From positions 1 to 29,875 of the IMG/VR virus record IMGVR_UViG_3300044699_000034: a stretch of 29,875 nucleotides of DNA; one strand, given 5' to 3'. Under the pieces are notes generated by a model. It saw nothing but the letters and a program-made list of their open reading frames with translations, was not told the DNA's origin and did not search any database. This document shows positions 1 to 7,011 of this stretch, in pieces (positions within the stretch are counted from its first letter, which is position 1; the number at the start of each line of letters is the position of its first letter). The stretch is from a virus. A program made the position numbers and the translations under genes.

Positions 1-692
1 CGGATCAGCGTCCGATGGTTGCCCTACCGCTACGCTTCGGCCCGACAAGCATGAGGAGTTTCTGATAGCGCGTTGGTGGGCTGTGAGTAGGTAGGCCTAT
101 GAACTCTTGCAGCGTGGCGATCGGCTCGGACTCGTCAGGCCAACAACTGATCGCTGAAAGCGAATCCAGCGTGTAGGCTCCGGAGCGGGACGCGTCGTAG
201 GCGAACGGCAACAAGTTGAGCGTGAAGAACGCGGGCGTGGGTGTCAGTAAGTTCGCGCGTCGGGATGGTAGGATGCCGTTCTGAAGGGCTACGCACTCCG
301 TGGCGCTGTGGCGGCGAGTGCTCCAGCCAGCACGGCGCAGGCGCGGACGCCGAGAGAGGTGGCAGAGCGCCCGAAGCGCGTCGATGACGACATCCACCTT
401 GGCCGTGTGGGCTGGAAGGGGACGAAGCGATGCGTCTTCGGATGCAAGCGGATGGTGTGCTCAAGGAACGCGTAGATTTCCTCGCGCGCCTTGGCGTCAT
501 TCAATCGCCTCGTAGCTGCGCGCGGTAGCGGTAGAAGACGCCCGCCGCGGTGCCACAGCTTGCCCGCGTTGTCTCCGACCGATGCAGCCATGCGCGAGCG
601 GACGGCAGCGGGTCGTCAGGATGAGTAGGAGGTCCGTCAGGTGGCGGGTCTGATGGTGCCGTTCGAACGGGACGACGCGTTCCGTTGCTCAT
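1..692 (-). CDS. D5-like phage DNA primase-helicase, partial and frameshifted
   Basis: This is the N-terminal half of a phage primase-helicase that would prime and unwind DNA at the fork; the rest lies left of the window. The clearest signal is the Walker A region at the left edge, LMLVGPKRSGRATIGR, close to the GPKRSGKGTIAR typical of D5-family helicases. It is preceded by the family-like TLQEFIGL and TRYQK. Upstream pieces fit the D5 N-terminal domain but sit in different frames: DDPLPSARAWL, VFYRYRA, AREEIYAFLE and VPFQPTR, then VIDALRALCHL and FFTLNLLPFAYD. At least four frame changes are needed between about 30 and 560. The start at 692 (MSNGTRRP) is the best ATG upstream of the first recognisable piece but overlaps the preceding gene by 56 bp, so it is uncertain. 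Family call is fairly sure; the intact sequence is not. Confidence 0.75.
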
Positions 693-853
693 ACCCGGCG
701 CTGACTTTGGCGCCATCGCCGTGCGGCCCGGAGGCTACGATCAATCTGGTCACGTCTCGTTCAAGAACGTCGAGACGCTTGATGATTTGTTCAGGAGGGA
801 GACGATCGTTTGGTAGCGATCCGTTGATGATGGGTGAGCGCAGTCGGTGTCAT
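637..853 (-). CDS. Small hypothetical protein with short coiled coil, frameshifted
   Basis: The ATG at 853 follows a good ribosome binding site (GGAGAGG, about 6 nt upstream) and begins MTPTALTHHQRIATKRS. After an apparent one-base loss near 795 the protein continues as PPEQIIKRLDVLERDVTRLI, a short heptad-like helix, and ends ...SNGTIRPAT at a TGA at 637-639. I recognise no family. It sits just upstream of the primase-helicase on the same strand and is probably co-transcribed with it. Confidence 0.45.
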
Positions 854-856
854 GTC

Positions 857-959
857 TCAACCTCTCCACAGGTGAGAATGTGCCGGGCCTATCGAACGCT
901 GGTGGAGCGCGCCCGACAGCGGGGGCTTCTGGGGGCGCCGGCACTGGGTATCTTAGCAT
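857..959 (-). CDS. Tiny possible ORF, frameshifted
   Basis: A stretch with strong G/C at third codon positions reads QCRRPQKPPLSGALHQRSI and stops at TGA 857-859, three bases before the next start at 853. An ATG at 959 would begin it if one C is surplus near 945. It would make about 33 residues. No family is recognised, and it may be a remnant or chance. Confidence 0.25.
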
Positions 960-992
960 TCTACGCCCGTCGCACGCCGGGTTACAAGGTTG

Positions 993-1419
993 CTAGCCGA
1001 TGAGACTGACGCACGCCCAACAGTCGTAGTGGAACGCTGGCCCACCGTAGCACGCGTGCGTGTGCATAGCCGCCCGTCGAAGGTTGGCCGTGCCCAGCGC
1101 TTGTAGCGGCGTGAGAAGCGGGTCCCGAGCTCGCGTCCGTCGCTGAGGCTGCCATTCCTGGCCTGTCTTCGGCCGCACATCGCCTTCTTGAGTCGTCGTG
1201 CGCGTCGCATGGGACCTACCGCCGACCCGTTCCGTAGACACGCGACCAGCCGCACAAACAGTCGCATTTCGAACCGCTGAAGAGCGTCATTCGCGCGGAA
1301 CGTGACGCCGGCAAACGTGTGCGCCGTGACGGCGAGTTGCTTCGTGATGGCGCAGCGGGCGAACTTCTCGGCGCCTCGTCGCGCATCTCGGCGGTGATGT
1401 TAGGGAGCTGCGTGATCAT
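993..1419 (-). CDS. Hypothetical protein, frameshifted
   Basis: The ATG at 1419 (MITQLPNITAEMRDE) shares an ATGA overlap with the stop of the RuvC-like gene, a strong sign of a real start. After a frame change near 1370 the protein continues EKFARCAITKQLAVTAHTFA and then GVTFRANDALQRFEMRLFVR. A further change near 1070 leads to MHTHACYGGPAFHYDCWACV and a TAG at 993-995. The CxxxxxxxxxxCxxC spacing in the tail could bind a metal. Third-position G/C bias supports coding in the chosen segments. It could be two small genes rather than one. Function unknown. Confidence 0.4.
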
Positions 1420-1980
1420 AGACGCTTCGAGGTCGGTGGCGCTGCGGCCGTTGCACGTCGGGCCTTGCAGCAAATCTCTACCTGTTTTTTCAGCGCGTGT
1501 CCTTTCGGTTGTCGGTTCGCGTTCAATCCACGTGACCGCGACGGCCAGCGCCGCGACTCGTGGCCCTTGAGCCCAATAGAGTGGCCCTTTCCGGCCTTGA
1601 CGCCGATCGCATCGGAACCGCCGAACGATCGATCGCAACGCCTGCCGCACGTTGCTGTCCTTCGCCTGCATGTTGCCGCACAGGTGCAATTGATCGGTCT
1701 CCGCGGCAACTGGAAGCGTTGCGCGTTCGGCCACGCCTCGTAGAAACGGCCGGCCCACCAGACAGTGCTGAACACTTCCTGTCGACCGCATGCCCATCGA
1801 CTGAATCTGCTCGATGACAAGTGTCGCGTCCGGTGGGCACGTGACGTAGTCGGTCAAGGATATGTCGCCGTTCAGAGCCGTGCGCGACTCCATCACGACC
1901 ATGCTAGGGCCGACGACAGACCACACGGACCAGCGCGGACTGAATCGTGCCTGGATCTACGGCGTAGAACAGGCCCTCAT
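1416..1980 (-). CDS. RuvC-like Holliday-junction resolvase, frameshifted
   Basis: This is a phage RuvC-like nuclease that would cleave four-way junctions made during replication and recombination. The N-terminal motif FYAVDPGTIQSALV carries the first catalytic aspartate of the RNase H-like fold (DPG). Then come ATLVIEQIQSMGM (with the usual acidic residue), WWAGRFYEAWP, LCGNMQAKDSNVRQAL, AIGVKAGKG and HESRRWPS/AALAVAVTWIE, all in the order seen in phage RuvC-like resolvases. The pieces lie in three frames. A missing C just after the ATG at 1980 would join MRA to LFYAVDPG, and other breaks lie near 1900, 1800, 1700, 1620 and 1560. The reconstructed length of about 188 residues is normal for the family. 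The TGA at 1416 overlaps the next start. Confidence 0.8.
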
Positions 1981-2246
1981 CGGTCGCACCTTGGCGAAGC
2001 GGGCGAAGCGACCGCGGGCGCCCATTAATCGGCCTGCACCAATAGAAGTAGGTATGCTGGCCGCTTCGATGTTGCGGCGCTCAACATCGTCGAGTTTCGC
2101 GCGTTGAGAAGAAGTCCGCTTTTGTCGCGCGCGCCGAATCACGCGGTAGCGAACCTCGCCGAACCGCCGTCCTTGTGACCGCTCGACACCGAAACCGATT
2201 ACCTCTGGCAATACCGCGGCGAATCACGACGAGTGCCATCGCTCAT
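1981..2246 (-). CDS. Hypothetical basic protein, frameshifted
   Basis: The ATG at 2246 (MSDGTRRDSPRY) follows a G-rich ribosome binding site (GGGGTGG). A frame change near 2205 joins it to PEVIGFGVERSQGRRFGEVR, then YRVIRRARQKRTSSQRAKLD and DVERRNIEAASIPTSIGAGR. The protein is rich in arginine and lies directly upstream of the RuvC-like gene, so a nucleic-acid role is possible, but I recognise no family. The exact 3' end is not clear. Confidence 0.35.
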
Positions 2247-2367
2247 CGTCCACCCCTTCCCGCCCACGCGCGCAGACCCGATCCACACGCCGAGCAGCGC
2301 GCAGGAGAGGCGGTCCAGGAGACGGCGATGAGGAGGAGGGTGCGGATTCATATGCGCCTCGGATCAT
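2224..2367 (-). CDS. Small hypothetical ORF
   Basis: This open frame starts at an ATG that shares an ATGA overlap with the stop of the gene before it and encodes 47 residues, MIRGAYESAPSSSSPSPGPP onward, ending DERWHSS. The 3' part overlaps the next start at 2246. The serine/proline-rich composition and an alternative ATG at 2351 in another frame (MNPHPPPHRRLLDRL) leave the true reading frame open. No family recognised. Confidence 0.3.
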   Translation of the reverse strand: MIRGAYESAPSSSSPSPGPPLLRAARRVDRVCARGREGVDDERWHSS

Positions 2368-2510
2368 CCGGCTGCATCCGTTCGGCAGTTCCCGCACACG
2401 CCGCAGTCCTTCTCGTCGTGGTTACTCGTGCTTGCAGACCGGCTTGTGCTCGGACGATGAGGGGCAGCGAGGGGACGCCGCCAGCGCGGGCACTGATGAA
2501 CCCAGGTCAT
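2364..2510 (-). CDS. Small cysteine-rich, zinc-finger-like protein
   Basis: A 48-residue frame begins with an ATG overlapping the upstream TGA (MTWVHQCPRWRRP) and ends near DEKDCGVCGNCRTDAAG. The CxxCxxC cluster suggests metal binding. If one base is missing near 2487 the protein would instead read HQCPRCGGVPSLP, a standard zinc-knuckle start, and end in ...HKPVCKHE. Either way it is a tiny Cys-rich protein in a run of similar ones. Function unknown. Confidence 0.4.
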   Translation of the reverse strand: MTWVHQCPRWRRPLAAPHRPSTSRSASTSNHDEKDCGVCGNCRTDAAG

Positions 2511-2677
2511 ACGCGTCCACCACGATGATACCGCTCGCTCCAGCCGCAGGCTGGACACGTCAGCCTCGTCACGCCGCCGCTCTCGCTCGTGCGTGTCGGG
2601 ACGGCGTCCACATTCGCGGGGCAGCGGACGGAAGGTCCCGCGGCTTTCGTTTCGATGGGGCCGTGCGGTTTCTTCAT
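2507..2677 (-). CDS. Small zinc-ribbon protein
   Basis: This 56-residue protein starts MKKPHGPIETKAAGPSVRCP and contains TRLTCPACGWSERYHRGG, a CxxC zinc-ribbon half with GW after it. RCP upstream may supply another ligand. Both ends are fixed by 4-bp ATGA overlaps with its neighbours, which supports it as a real gene in a translationally coupled run. No known function. Confidence 0.6.
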   Translation of the reverse strand: MKKPHGPIETKAAGPSVRCPANVDAVPTRTSESGGVTRLTCPACGWSERYHRGGRV

Positions 2678-2814
2678 GCTGTCACCTCTCGCGCGTCCGA
2701 ATACCAACCAGCGCAGTCCTTGCAGATATGCTTCTCATCTCCGAAGTCGTCGCTATCGTCAATGACCACGAAGTGCGTAGGCGGTAGGTCGTCGATGGCA
2801 ATTTCACAGCGCAT
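2674..2814 (-). CDS. Small acidic CxxC protein
   Basis: A 46-residue protein (MRCEIAIDDLPPTHFVVIDD...) ends with DEKHICKDCAGWYSDAREV. CKDCAGW is a single CxxC metal-binding half-site. The stop overlaps the next start (ATGA) and the start overlaps the reconstructed end of the methyltransferase by about 11 bp. No family recognised; probably a small phage DNA- or protein-binding accessory. Confidence 0.6.
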   Translation of the reverse strand: MRCEIAIDDLPPTHFVVIDDSDDFGDEKHICKDCAGWYSDAREVTA

Positions 2815-3764
2815 CGGTGGACTCCGCAAACAGCGGCGCTTGCTCACGGTCGCGCTCGATGACAAGCCGCGCCGACGTTTTTGAGGCCTGCTTGTAGTAG
2901 GACGCTTTCAGCTCCACCCCGATGCCCTTGCCGCCCGTTCAAGAGGGCACCGTAGATTTCCGATCCGACGCCCATAAACGGAGTCAGGACCGTCTCGCCT
3001 GGATTGCTGCGCAGGACCACGACACGCTCGATGACGTCCAGTTGCAGCGGGTGGACGTGCTTCTCGTCGTCAGGATCGCGGCCTTCTCGAACGGCACGAC
3101 GCGTTCGATGCGGATGTCGTCCAAAACGCCGACGCATACTGCCGCCAGATCCAATGCGAGTGCGATTCTCGGTCTGCTTGCCCTGCCAGCCGCGGTAGCC
3201 GTGCAGCTCCTCGGGAATCTTCCGTTCGCCCGCGTAGGCTGCAATCCCTCGGGATGGGCAATCGGATATCGGGTTGTCGCCGCGCTTGCGGAACAGCAGC
3301 AGGTAGTCGGCGCCGGCCACGTCGCAATACGCCGAGTCCTCGACAATTTGCTTGTGCGCGAGGCCCTTCGCCATCGTCCGCATCCGCACGCCGAGCGGTT
3401 CTTTCCAGATGGCGTGCCGGGCGATGTAGCGCATGCCCTGCGCTTCGTGCAGGCGCACAATATCGCCGGGAAGGTCGTAGAGGATGCCGCCACCCGTCGG
3501 CACGTCCATGCAGTGGACCGCCGTCAGCCGGCCAGGCATGGTGACGCGCGCAATCTGCTCGACGAGAAAGTTGTAGTGCTGCAAAAACTCGTCGCGCGAG
3601 CGGCAGTTGCTCATGTCGCGCTCGCTCGATGAGTAGTGGTAGAGGCCGCAGAACGGCGGGCTGTAGACGCTCAGGTGGGCGGAATCGTCCGCAAGCGTCG
3701 GCAGCACCTCGCAGCAATCACCGTGATACAAGCTGTAGAGATCGGTCTGATTCGTCGGTTGCAT
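2804..3764 (-). CDS. DNA methyltransferase (N4-C/N6-A class), frameshifted near C-terminus
   Basis: This enzyme would transfer methyl groups from S-adenosylmethionine to cytosine N4 or adenine N6 in DNA. Near the start LYHGDCCEVL and HLSVYSPPFCGLYHYSSS form the target-recognition and catalytic part; the SPPF tetrapeptide replaces the DPPY/NPPY of many adenine enzymes and is common in N4-cytosine enzymes. Near the end, HPLQLDVIERVV followed by ETVLTPFMGVGSEIYGALL is the AdoMet-binding FxGxG motif, so the motif order is the beta class. The uninterrupted frame stops at 2844. Frame changes near 3165, 3085 and 2885-2930 break it, and the true tail reads VIERDREQAPLFAESTDAL with a stop at 2804. It overlaps the helicase gene by 47 bp. 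Possible roles are self-protection from host restriction or genome modification; no cognate endonuclease is visible. Confidence 0.85.
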
Positions 3765-5065
3765 TGCGCATCTCCTCGGCCATGATGGCGAACATTTGGT
3801 CGGCGGCGGCGGCTTTGCGCTGGAGGTTTGCCAGCACGTTGCCCTCGCCTTGTGTCGTGATGACGTGGACGGTGACGTCGCGGGTCTGACCGTAGCGCCA
3901 GCAGCGGCGCACGGCCTGGTAATACTGTTCGTAGGAATGGGACGGGAACATGCTGAGATTGGCGCAGTGCTGCCAGTTCAGGCCGAACGCGCCGATCTTC
4001 GGCTTCGTGATGAGCACGCGCAGGTGCCCGGCCGTGAACGCATCGAACAGGTCTAGCTTGCGCTCGTCAGACATGGACCCGCTGACCTGATTGGACCCTG
4101 GAATCAGATGTTCCAATAGGTCAGCCTCGTCGTTGAGGTGACACCACGCGACGAACTTGTCGGATCCTTCGGCGGCGCGCTCAACCGCCTCGCACCGCTC
4201 CTTGAGCGTGGACCGTCGCTCGAGCCGCTGTTCTGGCAATGTGCGAGCCGCCGTCACGAAGAGATGCCCCGGCATCGGCCTGGAAGCTTCGACCGTCACG
4301 ACGCGCTCGTGTAGCGCCGGCAGGCTGAGCCTCGCATCATCGAACGGCCCAACGTCGGATGGTTTGCGCGCCGCGCGTGCCCATGTGGACATCCACTGCC
4401 AGAACGGCCGCTCGGCGTGCGGCTTGAAGCGCCATTTCGCGCCGTGCGACAGCGGCGCGAGTGACGACTCGTCGTTCTTGAAGAATCGCCCAAGCATGTC
4501 CACGTGTCCCATCTCGCCCAGGGCCTCAGATGACGTGCCGAGTTCGATGTAGTCGTTCGGCGCGGCCGTCGCCGTGCATAGCAAGCGATAGGGCATAAGA
4601 CGCATGAACTCCGTGACGGTCGCTTTTGTTACACCGTCGAAGTTTTTCAGGATGCTCGACTCGTCGCACACCATGCCGGCATAGCGCGAAGCATCGAAGA
4701 GATGCAGCCGCTCGTAGTTGGTCACGATGATACGCGCACCGTCGGCGTGATGTCCCGTGCTGCTGCGCTCGCAGTCGATGCCAAATTTGGCCGCCTCGCG
4801 CACGGTCTGCGTTGACGCGGCGAGCGGGGCCACGATGAGCACGGGGCGGTTCGTGTGCATCACCACGTTCTGCGCCCACACCAGTTGCATCGGCGTCTTA
4901 CCCATGCCGCAATCGCAGAACAGCGCGGCTCGACCCTTCCACGTAGACCAATCGACGAGCGACGATTGGAAATCGAATAGGAACTCCGGCATCCAGAGCG
5001 GCGAGAAACCGTGACGGCCGCCGAGTTGACGTTTTGCGTTGTAGAAACTCAGCGTAGCTACTCAT
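3718..5065 (-). CDS. SNF2-type superfamily 2 helicase
   Basis: This is an SF2 ATPase of the SNF2/DEAD-like group, which would move along or remodel duplex DNA. Motif I is ALFCDCGMGKTPMQ (Walker A, GMGKT), motif Ia VLIVAPLA, then IIVTNYE, motif II MVCDESS, motif III LLCTATAAPN, and in the second lobe LITKPKIGAFGLNWQ and motif VI QAVRRCWRYGQ. The open frame begins at 4992 (MPEFLFDF), but family members start about 24 residues earlier. Here FYNAKRQLGGRHGFSPLW precedes it in frame and one surplus T near 5045 separates that from an ATG at 5065 (MSSYAEF), which overlaps the upstream stop. I therefore take 5065 as the true start. It overlaps the methyltransferase gene at the 3' end, suggesting a linked pair. 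Confidence 0.9.
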
Positions 5066-5321
5066 TTATCTCTCCCACCTCATGGCTCGGCGTCCATCCG
5101 AACAGTTGCCGCGCGATCCGTCCGCGCTCCTCGTGCAACTCGGCGCATTGCCGCCGCAGCGCATCGTTCTCGCGTTGCAGCTTTACCGCCGCATCGAAGC
5201 ACGCGACAAATAGGCCGCGCAGGATGGCCGCCTCTCGTCGCGCCTCGGTCAGTTCGTCGCGCCACGCGTCCTCATCGTAGCGGACGAGCGTCAGGCCGCA
5301 GGGGGCGGTGAGGTCGGTCAT
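5058..5321 (-). CDS. Small coiled-coil protein
   Basis: An 87-residue protein (MTDLTAPCGLTLVRYDEDAW...) whose middle, AAVKLQRENDALRRQCAELH, forms a heptad-rich helix. The start at 5321 is preferred over 5366 because its ATG shares an ATGA overlap with the stop of the gene before it. Its stop overlaps the helicase start by 8 bp. Function unknown; the coupling suggests it is made with the helicase. Confidence 0.7.
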   Translation of the reverse strand: MTDLTAPCGLTLVRYDEDAWRDELTEARREAAILRGLFVACFDAAVKLQRENDALRRQCAELHEERGRIARQLFGWTPSHEVGEINE

Positions 5322-5479
5322 GGCCGCGTCCGTGAGAAATACTCGCGATGATACGCGTGCCACCACCGCTCGTCATCCAGCGGCCCATTTCTCGCAATGG
5401 CCTGCGCATTGGCACGCTCTACTGCGCGGAAGTGCGCCCAAGCGAGCAGGACGCCATACTCGTTGTAGCCGCCGCTCAC
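5318..5479 (-). CDS. Small hypothetical protein, 53 residues
   Basis: A GTG start overlapping the upstream TGA (GTGA) opens a 53-residue protein reading SGGYNEYGVLLAWAHFRAVE, then RANAQAIARNGPLDDERWWH and ending YFSRTRP. Both ends are fixed by 4-bp overlaps with neighbours, and third positions are G/C rich. It is mostly helical and amphipathic with several aromatic residues. No family recognised. Confidence 0.65.
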   Translation of the reverse strand: MSGGYNEYGVLLAWAHFRAVERANAQAIARNGPLDDERWWHAYHREYFSRTRP

Positions 5480-5733
5480 CGCCCCTCCGTCCCGCCGCGC
5501 CCGAAGGTGGAGAGGTGCTGGTCCTGTCGCTCTTTCGGAGACTGAGCGTTGCGAACGCGCGAGCGCAGTTCAGGGTTGATGGCCGTCTCTGCCGCGAGCG
5601 CCAACATGGCGGCCAGTTCAAGCCGCGACAGATGAATCTCAGAATGATCGCCGCGTCTCAGGAAGGCCCATGCGGCGATGTCCTGACCGATTTCGGCCGA
5701 TGTGAGTCCGTCGCCGTCGTGGTTGTGGCTCAT
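5476..5733 (-). CDS. Hypothetical protein, 85 residues
   Basis: The protein begins MSHNHDGDGLTSAEIGQDIA and continues AWAFLRRGDHSEIHLSRLEL with a helical stretch AAMLALAAETAINPELRSRV. The ATG at 5733 overlaps the TGA of the gene before it (ATGA), fixing the start. Soluble, mixed charge, no signal peptide. No family recognised; part of the early minus-strand run. Confidence 0.7.
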   Translation of the reverse strand: MSHNHDGDGLTSAEIGQDIAAWAFLRRGDHSEIHLSRLELAAMLALAAETAINPELRSRVRNAQSPKERQDQHLSTFGRGGTEGR

Positions 5734-6112
5734 GGGCTACTCCTTGGCTTTGACAAGTGGGGGACGTTCCGGTAGCCGCACAGCCGAGTCTGTCGTCCTC
5801 CCCACCGAGTCTGATGCTCAGTTCAGACAGGCAGCGCGGACACCATTGGTAGAGACGTAGGTTGTGCTCCGACACGTCCCTGTCGTAGAAGGTCAGGCAC
5901 GGTTCAGTGTAGGGGCCTGTGCACGGAGCCATCCACCAAACGACAGGCCAATCGACAGGCTCGTCGCGCTTCGGCTGCAACGCCGCGATGAGCGCGTCGG
6001 CCTCGGCGCGGGTGATGCGCTCGTAGCAGCTCGGACAGTCGCAGCGCATTTCGATGTCGTAGATACCGTTGATGTCCGGCCCTTCGACGCTCAGGCGCTT
6101 GGTGATGTGCAT
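5730..6112 (-). CDS. Hypothetical Cys-rich protein, frameshifted near C-terminus
   Basis: The protein starts MHITKRLSVEGPDINGIYDI, then EMRCDCPSCYERITRAEADA, and later YQWCPRCLSELSIRLGG. The pairs CPSC and CPRC are a likely zinc site. The open frame runs on to 5639 across the next gene, which is implausible. If one base is gained or lost near 5795 the protein ends LCGYRNVPHLSKPRSSP at a TGA that forms an ATGA overlap with the next start. I prefer that end. Function unknown. Confidence 0.6.
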
Positions 6113-6117
6113 GGGCG

Positions 6118-6530
6118 CTAGTCCTTCGCAGGGGCGTTAGCCTTGATGTAGTCGAGCATGGCCTGAGCGTCAGAGTCCCAATCCAGGTTGCGGGCCGCTT
6201 CTGCCTCAGCCTCTTCCTGTGGCACGATGGCGTCCAGATATCCGGCACCGAACGTCGCAGCTTGGCAGCGTATCCAGCTTTGCTCGCTCGGCAGTCGGCG
6301 CACTTTGGTTGATGACCCTTGAAGCGGTGAGCCTCGCACTCATCTTCTTCGCCGTAGCCGAATTCGGCCTCGAACGCATCGCAGCCAGAACACGAGCCGT
6401 AGCTGCCGTGAATCCACCCGGTCTGCCCGTTGACCGTGACCAGCGCCCACCAGTCGCCCTGATAGCTGCCGAACTGCTCAAAACGGTGAACCGTAGCGCC
6501 AGCCGCCTCTAACGCTTCTTGATAAGCCAT
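6118..6530 (-). CDS. Conserved phage hypothetical protein, frameshifted
   Basis: The N-terminal part reads MAYQEALEAAGATVHRFEQF and GSYQGDWWALVTVNGQTGWI, followed by HGSYGSCSGCDAFEAEFGYG, a pattern I know from uncharacterised phage proteins. CSGC and later CADC may bind metal. After a frame change near 6270 it continues AATFGAGYLDAIVPQEEAEA and ends DAQAMLDYIKANAPAKD. The start at 6530 is chosen over 6551 because homologues begin MAY. It is the first gene of the leftward arm. Role unknown. Confidence 0.65.
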
Positions 6531-6578
6531 GCGCCATCCTCCCACAACCACGCGCAGAACGCAACAGGAAAAGCACGC

Positions 6579-6606
6579 TTGCTATTTCGCGCAGAATCCG
6601 TATAGT
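6579..6606 (+). promoter_or_regulatory. Likely rightward promoter
   Basis: TTGCTA at 6579-6584 and TATAGT at 6601-6606 are separated by 16 bp and resemble a sigma-70-type promoter. It lies in the 84-bp gap between divergent genes. The expected transcription start is only about 2-3 nt before the ATG at 6615, so the first message would be almost leaderless. Inferred from pattern only. Confidence 0.55.
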
Positions 6607-6614
6607 AGCTGAAT

Positions 6615-6797
6615 ATGCGATACCTCACCGACGGCACACGGGTCAGCGTCCAGGCGATGCGTTACGACCCCACGACACAGAAATACAAGCGGAACGGGCA
6701 GACTGAGCGCGTATCGGTCGAGAACGCCAAGGAAGCGGACGCGCTGTGGCGGTTCATCGTCTCTCAGATTCGGCTCTGGAAGGCACGCGCAAAATAG
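6615..6797 (+). CDS. Small basic protein, first gene of the rightward arm
   Basis: A 60-residue basic protein, MRYLTDGTRVSVQAMRYDPT then TQKYKRNGQTERVSVENAKE, ending WRFIVSQIRLWKARAK. No ribosome binding site precedes the ATG, which fits the near-leaderless promoter described upstream. The first-gene position and strong positive charge would suit a regulator or nucleic-acid binder, but this is a guess; no family recognised. Confidence 0.65.
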   Translation: MRYLTDGTRVSVQAMRYDPTTQKYKRNGQTERVSVENAKEADALWRFIVSQIRLWKARAK

Positions 6798-6810
6798 TTT
6801 CGTTTTTCTC

Positions 6811-6839
6811 TTGACGTCTGCGCGCGGAAATGCGAGGAT
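6811..6839 (+). promoter_or_regulatory. Possible second rightward promoter
   Basis: TTGACG at 6811-6816 matches the -35 consensus at five of six positions, with GAGGAT at 6834-6839 a weak -10 after a 17-bp spacer. The ATG at 6846 lies at about the expected +1, so this too would give a message with almost no leader. The -10 is weak, so confidence is low. Confidence 0.35.
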
Positions 6840-6845
6840 AGGCAC

Positions 6846-7010
6846 ATGAAGCTTTTGACCCACTGCCCCGAATGCTTGCGCGACCTCCGCGATCTGGACT
6901 GCGACGACAACTGCTGCCCGATCTGCGATGCCGATATCGTCGATTGGGACAACTACGAGCCGGGCGACACGGACGATTCGTGGGCGGGCGGATTTGCGGA
7001 GAATCACTGA
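6846..7010 (+). CDS. Small zinc-ribbon protein, 54 residues
   Basis: The sequence MKLLTHCPECLRDLRDLDCD then DNCCPICDADIVDWDNY has two CPxC pairs (CPEC, CPIC), the layout of a treble-clef or ribbon zinc site, followed by a strongly acidic tail (DTDDSW). It ends one base before the next start. Acidic small zinc proteins in early phage regions often bind host proteins, but no specific role can be given. Confidence 0.65.
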   Translation: MKLLTHCPECLRDLRDLDCDDNCCPICDADIVDWDNYEPGDTDDSWAGGFAENH

Positions 7011-7011
7011 C

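Noticed and set aside
2922-3632. 236-residue plus-strand open frame
   Set aside because: It lies wholly opposite the methyltransferase, which has clear catalytic motifs.
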